Part shown: piece after piece, positions 54,071-64,000 of the stretch
Position numbering within the stretch: position 1 is the stretch's first letter
Layout: every line of letters starts with the position of its first letter
NCBI RefSeq assembly: GCF_901709675.1
Contig: NC_051101.1
Span: 2,102,501-2,166,500, forward strand
Length of the DNA stretch: 64,000 nucleotides
From: Syngnathus acus
Lineage: Eukaryota; Chordata; Actinopteri; Syngnathiformes; Syngnathidae
Direction of reading: 5' to 3'
Translations under genes and position numbers: made by a program
The notes under the pieces: generated by a model
The model's database searches: none
Told to the model about the DNA's origin: nothing
Seen by the model: the letters and a program-made list of their open reading frames with translations, nothing else

Positions 54071-55652
54071 CACTGCTCAAAAAAATTAAAGGAACAGTTT
54101 TTTATCAGGGTATGGCATAAATTCAATTAGACTTTTCTGATAAGGTTTTGGTCAGGTACGTGGCAGAGGGGGTCGTTAATCAGTTTCAGCTACATTGGTG
54201 TTGATGGAATTAACAACAGGTGCACTAGAGGGGCAACAACGAGATGGTCCCCAAAACAGGACTGATTTTGCAGGTGGAGGCCATTTCAAGGTCCTCCCTC
54301 TTGATCTTTTTTAACTGTTTTTCCACAAGTGTTGGCTTTAGCTAGAGTCATTATCACGACTGGGAGCATGAGGCGATTTCTTAACCCTCCTGAAGTTGCG
54401 CAGATTGTCCAACTCCTCCAGGATGGCACATCCATGCGTGCTGTTGCAAGAAGATTTGATGTGTTTCCCAGTACAATCTCCAGAGTATGGAGGAGATTCC
54501 AGGAGACAGGCAGTTACTCTGGGAGAGCTGGACAGGGCCGTAGACGGTCCTCATTCCATCAGCAGGACCGATATCTGCTGCTTTGTGCAAGGAGGAACAG
54601 GTTGAGCACTGCCCGAGCCCTACAGAATGACCTCCAGCAGGCTACTGGTGTGAATGTCTCTGCCCAAACAGTCAGAAACAGACTTCACAAGGGTGGCCTC
54701 AGGGCACGACGTCCTGTAGTGTTTCCTGTGCTCATTGCTCAGCACCGTGGAGCTCGATTGCATTTGCCATAGAACACCAGAATTGGCAAGTCCGCCCTGT
54801 GCTTTTCACAGATGAGAGCAGGTTTACCCTGAGCACCTGTGATAGACGTGAAAGGGTCTGGAGAAGCCAAGGAGAGCGCTATGGTGCCTGCAACATCATT
54901 CAGCGTGACCGGTTTGGTGTGGCTCAGTGATGGTCTGGGGAGGCATTTCCATGGAGGGACGCAGACCTCTACAGGCTCGAGAATGGCAGTCTGACTGCCA
55001 TTAGATTCAAGATTCAAGAGTTTTTTTTTTTTTTTTTAGGTATCGGGATGAAATCCTTGCACCCATGGCTGGTGCAGTAGGTCCTGGGTTCCTCCTGATC
55101 CACAACAATGCCCGGCCTATTGTGGCAAGAGTATGCAGACAGTATCTGGAGGATAAAGGAATTGACACAATTCAATGCACCTCACGATCACCTGATCTAA
55201 ACCCAATAGAACACCTCTGGGACATAATGTTTCGGTCCATCATACGCCGCCAGGTTGCTCCTCAGACTTTACAGGAGCTCACTGATGCACTCAGACAGAT
55301 CTGGGAGGACATCTCACAAGACACCATCCGTCGTCTCATTAGGAGCATGCCGCGACATTGTCAAGCATGCATACAAGCTCGTGGGGGCCACACAAGATAT
55401 TGAAAATAATTTTGAGTTGCAGAAATTGAATTTAGGCAAAAAGGACGAGCCTGCCACATCATTCACTTTGATTTTTGGGGTGTCTGTATACTGAGCCCTC
55501 TGTAGGCTGAAAACTTTTATTTCCATCAAAAGATGTGGCATCCTTTTGTTCCTGAGACATTAAACTGTCCAAGTCAGTCTAGATATCCCCCCCAAAAAAT
55601 GTCACCATTGAAATCTGATGTGTTTTCAAAGTGTTCCTTTAATTTTTTTTAA
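54071..55652 (+). mobile_element. decayed Tc1/mariner-family transposon
   Basis: The left terminus CACTGCTCAAAAAAATTAAA follows a TA target dinucleotide. The right side has the inverted TTCCTTTAATTTTTTT, but the last eight bases are degraded, so the end is approximate. It contains a broken transposase in several plus-strand frames (see 54368-55403) and an inserted poly-T repeat near 55000-55038. It lies between the Ig-domain gene's 5' end and the taf12 promoter. Confidence 0.85.
54368..55403 (+). pseudogene. Tc1-like transposase pseudogene
   Basis: The frame from ATG 54368 to 54769 encodes the N-terminal paired-like helix-turn-helix region ([33 protein letters not shown]) and the basic GRPR-like linker region (AGQGRRRSS). 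Homology continues in other frames through 54790-55000; the first catalytic aspartate region (FTDESRFTL) is still readable. It resumes at 55065-55403 with LLIHNNARP and SPDLNPIEHLWD. The second catalytic aspartate of the usual HDNARP motif is Asn here. Frameshifts, internal stops, a small insertion and the lost aspartate make it inactive. Confidence 0.85.
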
Positions 55653-55754
55653 ATTTTAGCCGGCGCATTTTAGAGCGAAGTATGCACCGACGCAATTGTA
55701 GTTGTAATGTCTCAACATATCCTAAGAGTGGCGTAAGAGAGAAGTTGGAGTAAT

Positions 55755-55783
55755 ACCGGAAGTGTACGCAGGCAACCGGAAGT
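55755..55783 (+). promoter_or_regulatory. twin ETS/GABP-type sites, likely taf12 core promoter
   Basis: ACCGGAAGT occurs at 55755-55763 and again at 55775-55783, exactly 20 bp apart and in the same orientation. CCGGAAGT is the ETS/GABPA core, typical of TATA-less housekeeping promoters. The pair lies 0.8 kb upstream of the taf12 start codon. A plausible non-coding first exon ends at 55937, where GTAAGA follows TTGG. Confidence 0.55.
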
Positions 55784-56556
55784 AGTGGAGTGAGGGGGGG
55801 GGAAAAAACAATCCCGCTGCCTAATTTTTAACTCCCTACTTTGAAGCAGCCTCAAGGCGTATCTTTTCTGTATTAATCTCATCAATCTTACCGTTGTGGC
55901 AGCACCAAAAATGGACAGATGATGTCAGCGTAGTTGGGTAAGAGGATAAATTCGGTGATCGGCATCAATCTGTGTTGAAAAGGTACGGACGCTAACCTTA
56001 GCTTCGTCGGCTAACGTCAAAGCGTCACGGCTGCTATTGTTTTTAGCATAACGCGCCGTCACTTTGCACGTTAGCCACGAGAAGTCCCATTTGGAATCAT
56101 CCGCTGTTATTGATTGCAAGTCTATTGTTGCGTGCGGCGCTGAAAGTTAGGCTGCATCTGCTTTCGTAGCGCCGTTATAATATTGTAATAACCGGATAAT
56201 GACATTTCTGTAGCAATCGGATGCTTGACATGCGTTGTAATTCACGTTGACATGTAGAACGTGAGACTTGCTGTGGCTTGACGGGGCCAACAAGTGTTTG
56301 CGCGTGGGGTAATAAAATCAAGAATAGTTACTGTAGATGGAAGTGAGCTGAAAATGTTGAAGTTCGAATGGCTTCAATCGCACATCAATCCCGCAAGGGT
56401 CCCTAATATTGTGGGGCCGACACAATTGCCCCTCTTGTATCGCAGGTGTATGGACGCGGTGCCGCTCTGCACATAATCCAATCGGCAGTGTTTCCTCTGA
56501 AAGTGACCCGGCACTCGAACGTTGTGCATCCCGCCAATCATACGGAGGGCGCCGGC

Positions 56557-57536
56557 ATGGCTAACAGTACCGCGACGGCAGTGAAGGTGATGGGAGCGCC
56601 TGGTCCTGCGGGCAGAAGCAGCCCCGAAGGATCTCAGGTGGGTGACGTGGAGTCAAACTGCCTGGCCTCGACTACATCGCAATCTTCATTTGAGTTTGAT
56701 CAATTGTTCAGTCCTACAATGGGGAAATAACTACAGGATCAAAATTTTATTTTCAGTACATGAGGGGAGATGTGACAATAGTAATTTACAAGAAAATATT
56801 TTGTCTTCTGAACCGGCCATTAATTCTCCCTGCTAGACCCAAAATAACTTTCACAATTGTATTATTCAAAAATCACACGTGTTGTTTCCTAATTGTTGAA
56901 ATGATGTATTTCAGGTGCTGAGCAAGAAGAAGCTGCAAGACCTGGTGAGAGAAATCGACCCCAACGAGCAGCTGGACGAGGACGTCGAGGAGGTCTGTCA
57001 CTGTCTCGCTGATGACATTTCCCCATGGTTTTTTTGTTTGTCCTCCCAGCACCATTTTAAGCGTGGATTACAAACACATCTCCGCAGATGCTGCTCCAGA
57101 TCGCCGACGACTTCATCGAGAGCGTGGTGACGGCCGCCTGCCAGCTGGCGCGTCATCGCAAGTCCAACAGCCTGGAGGTCAAAGATGTCCAGTTGCACCT
57201 GGGTGAGCGTCTCTCCTACACAATTGCGACCACGTTAAGTTAGCTTTTCATGCGTCACGCAAGCCACTCGAGTCGACTCAAGTCATCCTGAAGGTTGGCT
57301 TGTAAATCGCACGTTGCCTTTCTTTTTTTTTTGCCAGAGCGTCAATGGAACATGTGGATCCCGGGTTACGGTTCGGACGAGATCAGGCCTTTTAAGAAGG
57401 CGTGCACCACAGAGGCTCACAAACAGGTAAAGCGCACATTTCAAAATGTTCATTAACCCAGCTGTGGCAAAGTTCAATATTTGTTTGTTTATTATTGCAG
57501 AGGATGGCCCTGATCCGCAAGACAACCAAAAAGTAG
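56557..57536 (+). CDS. taf12: TATA-box-binding protein associated factor 12 (TFIID/SAGA subunit)
   Basis: The five coding exons are 56557-56637, 56915-56992, 57088-57202, 57338-57426 and 57501-57536, all GT-AG, giving 132 residues. The C-terminal histone-fold domain starts near residue 28 (KKLQDLVREIDPNEQLDEDV) and continues with LLQIADDFIESVV, ARHRKSNSLEVKDVQLHL, ERQWNMWIPG and the invariant C-terminal RMALIRKTTKK. TAF12 is the H2B-like partner of TAF4 in TFIID and of ADA1 in SAGA-type complexes, and acts in the nucleus. The start MANST matches the human short isoform (131 residues). The longer N-terminal extension known in human was not found upstream. An AATAAA signal lies at 57725-57730. 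It is convergent with the rab42 gene. Confidence 0.96.
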
Positions 57537-57724
57537 CAAGACTCCATTTTTTCTTGTCGAGCGCATCTTCTATTTTTTTTTGGGGGGTCCTGAATTAGCT
57601 ATCTTGAAGGGAGATTGGTGACATTAGTATTTCCTTGTTCTGTCCTCATTTTGCAGTTTCTTGCCAACATCCTCATGTACTAAAGTACTTTTCTTTCCTT
57701 TTGATTTTCTTCCTGTTTTGTGTC

Positions 57725-57730
57725 AATAAA
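57725..57730 (+). promoter_or_regulatory. polyadenylation signal of taf12
   Basis: AATAAA lies 189 bp past the taf12 stop codon, within a T-rich 3' UTR. It is the first canonical hexamer downstream. Confidence 0.7.
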
Positions 57731-57739
57731 TAAGATCAC

Positions 57740-59144
57740 CAATTTGCATCGTGACAACTTTTTCTGACACGTAAAGATCACGTGATGCAAAACGCAGGTT
57801 GCAAAATGGAGGTTCTTTGACGTTAGAGCTTTTTATATGTTCAAAGTTCACATTGTAGTTTGGTACTATTATGTAACAATTCTCATCCTGAGAACATTGT
57901 GTTCTCAGGATGAGGGAAAAACAAATCAGCCTGCAATCAACCATGTCAAATGATTGGCAGGTTTTTCAATAGGGAGTTAATTTTATTGTGCCTTTTATAT
58001 GATCACACAATGTTAAAAAAATCTCCAATACTGACATTTCAGCACCAAAGTAATATTTCATGCAACTTGGTACTCATCCAAATGAGAGGACGAGAAAGCC
58101 TCACGGCAGAAGGAAAAGAACCTGACTAATGTTTATTGACGTTGGGAGTGACTTTTGGGGTTGTAAAGTGCCTTTTAATCACTCGGCTCGCCGTTTCTTT
58201 CCACACAAGCGTCGCGCCGACAATGCGAGTCTTTGGGGAAGGAAGGTGTCCTGTCCTCCAGGCAAAAGAAATGTTCCGGGGACACAGGAGGCTCATCCGT
58301 CAGAGCCAGCGCGCCAGCCAGTAATTGCCTCGATGACTTCTCGACATTGCTCGGCGACGATTTCCAACAGCGCCCGTGGCGTTCTTCGAATAATTGTCAG
58401 TCTTGAAAACAAATCCACTCGATTTCCTCGGGAGCTGAGCAATTAGCGGAGATACGACCGAGGCCGCTCGGCGCAAAAAAAACATCAATTTGACTTTGAT
58501 GGGTTTTCTATTTGTGAGCCATGGCAAATTTGGTTTAGTTTCTTGATTTAAAAAAAATTATTTTTTTTTTTTGGGTTGGTTGGTTCGTAATTCGTATGCC
58601 TGAATAGTGGAATATTTTTAAACCTTTGAGAATTACCGCAACCATTCAGTGCACACATGGCTGTCGACTGTAGGTAGTGCGACATGTAGAAGAGAAACAA
58701 ACACTTGTTCCACAAATGACGACATTCAGACTAACGGTGAGCTGTACATTTAATGTTTATTTTTACAAATGTTCAATATTACTTTTTTTTAGACCGATAT
58801 CTGTACAAGTATTCAATATTTGAGCGATACTGTGTACCGATACCGCTTGTACTTTTTATAAATTTTTATTTGACAAAATGACAAGCTTTTTTTCTGATGC
58901 AGATGATTTTCCCATGTGTCAAACTTCCACAGTTTGGTACCAACTACTGCCGAGGAAGACTTACTCTGTCATATTTTTTTACCATAAGTATCGGTGGCAA
59001 GTATCAAAAGCTCCATAACTACTCAATGCCTTAAAATACTGCCAGTTTCAGCCCAATACAGATAACTTGTATTGGTACTCGCCCATCCGTATTTTTTTAA
59101 TGCGTTTCTGATAGCCCATCAAAACATTGTTATACGGTCCGTGT
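57740..59144. other. intergenic between convergent taf12 and rab42
   Basis: No exon is seen. Around 58790-59090 there are CGATAC/GTATCG motifs of a degenerate TIR repeat. A TTTATT at 58756-58761 could be the minus-strand polyadenylation signal of rab42. Confidence 0.45.
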
Positions 59145-61864
59145 CTAGTCACAGCATTTCGTCTTGTGGGATGGGTCGGGCCGAGCCAGTCTGCTGTTCT
59201 TGTGTCCCTGCAGAGTGAGCGGCGTGGCGCACTTGACCCCGTCCCAGCCCTCGTGCAGATCCACCTCCCCGCTCATCAGGCCCCGGTAGATCTGGCGGGC
59301 CAGCAGCTCGAAGGTCTCGTTGACGTTGTGGTCGGACTTGGCCGAAGCCTCCACGTAGGGCACGCCCAAGACGGCGGCCAGCTTCTCTGCCTCGTCACGG
59401 CTGACCGCCCGCTTGCTGTCGCAGTCGCTCTTGTGGCCCGCCAGGACGAACAGGAGCCGGTGAGGAAGCACGTGTTCCAACACCTCGGCGTGCCAGTCCC
59501 GGATGTGATCAAAGGACGAGCGGTTGGTCAGGTCGAAGACCAGAAGGCCTCCCACGGAGTTACGGTAGTAAGAGCGCGTCACCGACCTGAAAGAGTCCCA
59601 ACATCAGCCGTGTTGCCAAACGATCAGCTTCCTCCTTCACGTAAGACCATGAACGCAAAGTTAGCCTCTTGGCTGGAATTTCTTACTTAAAATACAAAAA
59701 GGCACAGCGCGACAGCCTTTTTTTGCCCCGATTGAAGTTGGCTATAACCACTCCCACAGCGGTGCACACCTACCTCTTAGATCTGCCGGCCTGCGTTCAC
59801 CTGCAAATAACTTTCCTGGGCAGCCTTCAACACAATTCATGAAGCCCTCTAAGCCCATAAGCAATGGCGTGCTGAGTAATCGCAGTGCTTTTTAAGCTAT
59901 TATCTTACATTTTAGAAGATAAGTATACTGTATATCGTTTTATTAATGGGAAAAAATATTCATAATGTCAAGTTAAGTTTATTTATATAGCTCTTAATCA
60001 CAGACACGTCTCAAAGGGCTTTACATGGGCAAAGTTGACAATTATTCTCAACATCCCCTGATGTTAACTTCCAGAACGGCAAGGAAAAACTCACAAAACC
60101 CTGACTGGGCAAAAATGAGAAACCTTGAGAAGGGACCGCAGATGGGAGGATCCCCCTTCCAGGATTACCAGGCTGCAATGGATGCAGAGTGGGCGACATT
60201 GAACACACAATATAAAACAATCCAAAGAAAAGTAGATGTCTATAGTCAAATTGAAGAGCTGCAGGAAGATGCTCGAAGTTGTCATGGCAGTGTCTGAAAG
60301 GAGGTCGTCCACCTCGGACATAATGCAACATAAAACATACTTTAAATGCTACAGTACCCTACTAACCTCCTGAATTATATGTTTTTGTATAATAAACTGT
60401 GTGTAATTAAATGTACTAATGAATGTTTAGAAACTAAAGTTGCAAACCTATTAATTCATTAATTGCATGCTTTTTGTAGTATCTGAGCAGCACTCCTTAG
60501 GCACACATTGATGTTTGTTCAACTGCACGTAGGTCTGCTATCTCTGATTGCTTGGTTCATTTGGTGTATTATTTAAAGCAAGTTTTGGTTGTGTTCTTTA
60601 TATAATTTGTAAAGTTTTTTTTCCAGCAAAGATAACATTTTTATTTTCAGTATTTTAATTAAAACGTTATTTATACCACTCTTGCCCTTAGTGTGAATTC
60701 TCCAGCATCAACATGCCTATTTCTCAAACGTATGTAGTGTAGGAGCCAAAATGCTTGTTACAACCACTAGGTGTCACTGTTGTCATTCGGAGGGGCCAAA
60801 ATCGCGGCCAGGTACACACATTAATGTATCTGTTGTATTGCTGTCACGTTACTACACTCTTCTGACAAGTATTAATGTTGTTTCAGTGTGCATTTATGGA
60901 CAAACTACTCGGGCGTTTAGGGTTGTGTTCATCTTGTGGACATTTTAATTCGATGCTGGACCTACGAGAATGAATTTATCGCCAGCTACAAGCCTGTTGA
61001 CAACACTTAAGTCAGATCAACACGAATGGTCATACCCCATCGCTTCGCTGCTTTAGGGGGCCTTCATAATGTTGTGGTGGGTGTGAGAGACCCATCTTAT
61101 TTTAATTTAACTTTTCATTTTCTTTGATAGTCACCCACAGTCAGCACATGAATTGTGGAATTAAGTAACACAGCGGTGCTCTATTATCCTTGTGCGCCTG
61201 CCATCGGGCCGGTGGGATTTGAAACTCCCGGGCTGAAAATTGGTCCCAGCACGCCACTGCCCATAAGTACAGGGTGAAGGTATATTTTCCCCCCAATTCT
61301 TTAAAATCATGTTTGTAACGTTAAAAAATGGATATGAGGAAAGTGTTAAGAATCGGATTAGGTTCGTAGCCATTTTGCCACTCACGGTCAACAAAATATG
61401 CAGGGGCTGCATATTGCATTGCAAATGGAATATTCAACAATCTTCATATCATGAAATAATTTCAAAGTATTTAAATGAGAGTTGCTTCTCAATTCGAATG
61501 TGTAAAACAAGCCAAATAAAAGAGGAAGGGCGGCAGTGAGTGAGCGCGCGTAAAGGTGATGGACGACGCGTTCTGACATACGTCACAATGACGGAGGACC
61601 GCTGGCCTGGCCTCGACTTCAAAGTCATACAGTCCTTTGGACTCACCTGAAGCGCTCCTGGCCGGCCGTGTCCCAAAACTGCAACTTGACCCGAAGGCCG
61701 GGTTCCAGCTCCAAGAAGTGCACGTAGAAGTCCACCCCAACCGTTTCATCGATGGCCTCCAGGAACCGGTCCTCCGTGTAGCGCCTGAGCAGCGACGACT
61801 TGCCTACCGTCGAGTCGCCAAGCATGATGATGCGGAACTGGTACTGCCATAGGCTCGGGTCCAT
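59145..61864 (-). CDS. rab42: Rab-family small GTPase, RAB42/RAB39 group
   Basis: The two exons are 61864-61647 and 59586-59145, with a GT-AG intron splitting the codon after ERF, giving 219 residues. Nucleotide-binding motifs in order are the P-loop GDSTVGKS (about 16-23), switch I with TVGVDF, switch II DTAGQERF (about 65-72), the G4 motif GHKSD, and EASAK for G5. The G4 Asn is His, as in the RAB39/RAB42 group. The C-terminus is KCCD, so two adjacent cysteines are available for geranylgeranylation. Rab GTPases of this group act on endosome/autophagy trafficking at membranes. The choice of rab42 over rab39 rests on the taf12 neighbour (they are neighbours in human 1p35.3) and on the phrases RSYYRN and DWHAEV. 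The paralogue letter cannot be decided. The start ATG has a good Kozak context (GCGCCATGG). Confidence 0.88.
59960..60260 (+). repeat. dispersed teleost repeat in rab42 intron
   Basis: The phrases AGTTTATTTATATAGC, CTCAAAGGGCTTTACATG, AAGGAAAAACTCACAAAACC and AGAAACCTTGAGAAGGGACC match a very common fish interspersed repeat. Boundaries are approximate. The 90-codon frame through it is not a gene. Confidence 0.7.
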
Positions 61865-63769
61865 GGCGCAGCTCTATTAAAGGCGATCGAGACGCCATAC
61901 GTTAGGAGCCACCCGAGCGCAACTCGCGGCTTTCATTTCTTCTTGCAGCCGACCGCGGACGCGCTGGCTTCCTTCAACGCAGGGCTTGGCCAAGTCGCTC
62001 GCGTTTGCTTGTTCACACACGAGTTCCGAAGGAGTGCCGTGACGTCACACTTGGGAGCGGTGCACACGTGGGAGTTATTGCGTTCATTTACGGGCCTCGC
62101 GTTACGGTACACCCGCAAAAACGCTTGAGTTGGCATAGGCGCAATAAAAAACATGACCGTAGTACTGAGTATCTCTCCCATCACGTTCACAAAGACTTTA
62201 AAAGATAAAGAGTTTTTTGAAATGCAATAGATATACTGATAGGAAAAAGGGAGGCTAGGCAATGAGCATAGGAACAATTGAAAAACAATTATTTGAGTTT
62301 ACTTCGACGGATAAACCCGTTTTTCTCTTTATAGAAAACTTTCATTGGGAAGGCTTTCACACGTTTTTTCCAGCAGTTTCGTAAACTGATGCTGAAAGTA
62401 GACCGTACTGTGTTCTGAAGCCATATTTACCGACAGTCTGTGTGAATGTGAGTAACTGCTCATAACTTTATCATGACAGACGCATCCGCTTGTGGGGAAT
62501 CGTGCAGGCCCAAAAGAGGAAGTTGAGAATCTCAAGTTCTTCTGGGAAAGGCAGTACAGAAACTAACCTTGCACAAAGGTTGCACTTTGGTACACAACTG
62601 TATCAAACAAAAGGTTTGCATGTATATAGCTCATCGCTTTTGTTCTTGTTCTAAATGTTCATGTAGCTTGAGTGAAACATGGTTCTGGTGTCATCATGCT
62701 TGGGTGCCATTTATCTGCAGCTGGATCTGTGGTCTTAGATAAGGTGGAAGGAATTAGGAGCACTTTTAAGTAGGAGTTTGTGTTAGCACAGAACATTGAG
62801 GCTTCTGCTAGAAAGAAAAAAAGGAAGGAAACACCTGTTAGAACATCTGAACTTTATTTGGGGTTGTGAGCGTTGACTCCCATTTGACATGTGATTGTTT
62901 AATTCTGGACACAGATACATCCGTTAGAAGGTGTGCACACTTGGGCAACTACATTATAGCAGTTGAGTATGTTTACTTTCTCACTTGAAAAGATGAAAAG
63001 CTTATATGTGACTTTCGTGATGGTATATTAATATGCATACACACGCAGATTGTATCTAGGAAAAACTTGGAACGTCAGGTCAATCTTATCTCAAGGCAGA
63101 CTGGACTTATGTGAAGGTGTCAATCAAAACTGAGCTCCTCTCGAGACTGTTGAGCTTCAAATGTTGAGCATATACTGGAGTGCAAAGTTCACCTGAGGGT
63201 CACATTGTGTTTTTTCAAAGGAGGAAAAAAAAAAGGGGGGGTGGTGCTATTTAATTTGCTATTTCAAGCTAACACAAAAACTTTACGACTGCGGATCAAG
63301 TTATACTCCCAAATCTAGCGTTGCTTTAAGGCTGGGTCTTTATTACATCAAGGCATAAGTAATAAAAATGAACCTGAAGTACTTTATTATGACAATACTT
63401 GTAAGTATAAATACTCAATATTAGTGTACAAATATTGATATGTACATAAAACTGCATGGTGGAGTAGTTTGCAGGGCAGCCAACCAACTGGCAGAACTTT
63501 AGTCAATGCAAAATAATTCATTTGTGTAAAAGCATTTTAAAGCCATCGTCGAGCGTGCTAAACTCATCGCTATTCTATCCCCAACATAAAACTTTATACT
63601 GCTAATAATAAGCACACCCTTGACTAACAAAAACTATTTGAGACGTCCCTTGAAGCTTTATACATTCACCAAAGAGTATAAATAAGCAACAGTATATTTT
63701 ACCCAATAGCACGATAACTCGTTTCGAACGGCACTTTGTCACAAAGTCGTTGCCGAGTCGGCTCCGGCC
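61865..63769. other. intergenic upstream of rab42 and 3' flank of next gene
   Basis: The first 300 bp (61865-62150) are CpG-containing and probably hold the rab42 promoter. The rest is AT-rich without recognised features. TTTATT motifs near 63338 and 63383 could serve as minus-strand polyadenylation signals for the gene at 63770. Confidence 0.45.
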
Positions 63770-64000
63770 TCACGACAACGACGGGAACTTGAGCTCGGCG
63801 ATGTCGACGTCGGGAGAGCTGCCTCCGCTGCGGTCGCTGTACGTGTCCCTGCAAAGCCGGATGACCGGAGTTACCGCGGCGACGATGAGGGCGAGCGGGG
63901 TTTTTGCGGTGGTTACCTTGGAGATAGGCGACAGCCTTTGGCCAGGTAGCTCTGGAGTTTGCCGGCGGAGGCCAGCAGGAGGCCGAAGTAGGGCGGCGAC
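63770..64000 (-). CDS. last two coding exons of an unidentified gene (partial)
   Basis: On the minus strand an exon running in from beyond the window ends at 63917 with donor GTAACC. The terminal exon is 63848-63770, after a TTTGCAG acceptor. The phases fit (codon split AG|G). Together they encode 28 residues rich in Leu/Ala/Tyr ([20 protein letters not shown]) and a polar acidic C-terminus ([15 protein letters not shown]) before TGA. The matching phase, clean splice sites and GC-rich codon use make a real gene likely. I do not recognise the family. Confidence 0.6.
   Translation of the reverse strand, partial: VAALLRPPAGLRRQTPELPGQRLSPISKVTTAKTPLALIVAAVTPVIRLCRDTYSDRSGGSSPDVDIAELKFPSLS

Noticed and set aside
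59127-59690. 187-codon plus-strand frame opposite rab42 exon 2
   Set aside because: It is the antisense shadow of the GC-rich Rab coding exon.
60025-60297. 90-codon plus-strand frame
   Set aside because: It falls inside a dispersed fish repeat within the rab42 intron.

Overview
This is nuclear DNA of a ray-finned fish. It has multi-exon genes with GT-AG introns, low gene density, long (CA)n/(GT)n tracts and many vertebrate-type transposon relics: hAT, Tc1/mariner, Tigger-like MITEs, a solo LTR and tRNA-derived SINEs. The SINE and MITE families resemble those I know from percomorph teleosts. The long SINE at 413-777 in particular recalls copies common in pipefish and seahorses, so a syngnathid is my best guess, not a firm call. 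Nothing bacterial, organellar or CRISPR-like is present.

Layout: positions 1-40770 contain no exon I can defend. They hold microsatellites, two SINE/hAT insertions side by side (413-1166), a solo LTR (7312-7683), an internally deleted hAT element with transposase remains (9333-10534), an hAT element carrying a nested MITE (24630-25612), and two further TIR elements with perfect 8-bp target duplications (27990-28742, 32491-32825). At 40771-40843 a minus-strand first coding exon encodes a signal peptide, next to a CpG-rich promoter-like block. The 40 kb beyond it is probably the first intron of that gene, whose identity I cannot fix.

From 44758 to 53911 (minus) there is a complete seven-exon gene for a 295-residue type I membrane protein with two immunoglobulin domains. 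Every splice phase agrees. Its introns are packed with MITEs, including a nested pair and a 185-bp tandem duplication. A decayed Tc1-family transposon (54071 to about 55652) separates this gene from taf12 (plus, five coding exons, 56557-57536, complete 132-residue TFIID/SAGA histone-fold subunit), which has twin ETS sites upstream. Tail to tail with taf12 lies a two-exon Rab GTPase gene (minus, 59145-61864, 219 residues), best read as rab42. TAF12 and RAB42 are also neighbours in human 1p35.3 as I remember it, which supports both calls. The window ends in the last two exons of an unidentified minus-strand gene (63770-64000).

The genes do not form a pathway: a basal transcription factor, a vesicle-trafficking GTPase and a cell-surface Ig protein simply lie side by side. 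I found no convincing new biological system. The most novel items are the Ig-protein gene, which I cannot assign to a named family, and the readable record of nested transposition.
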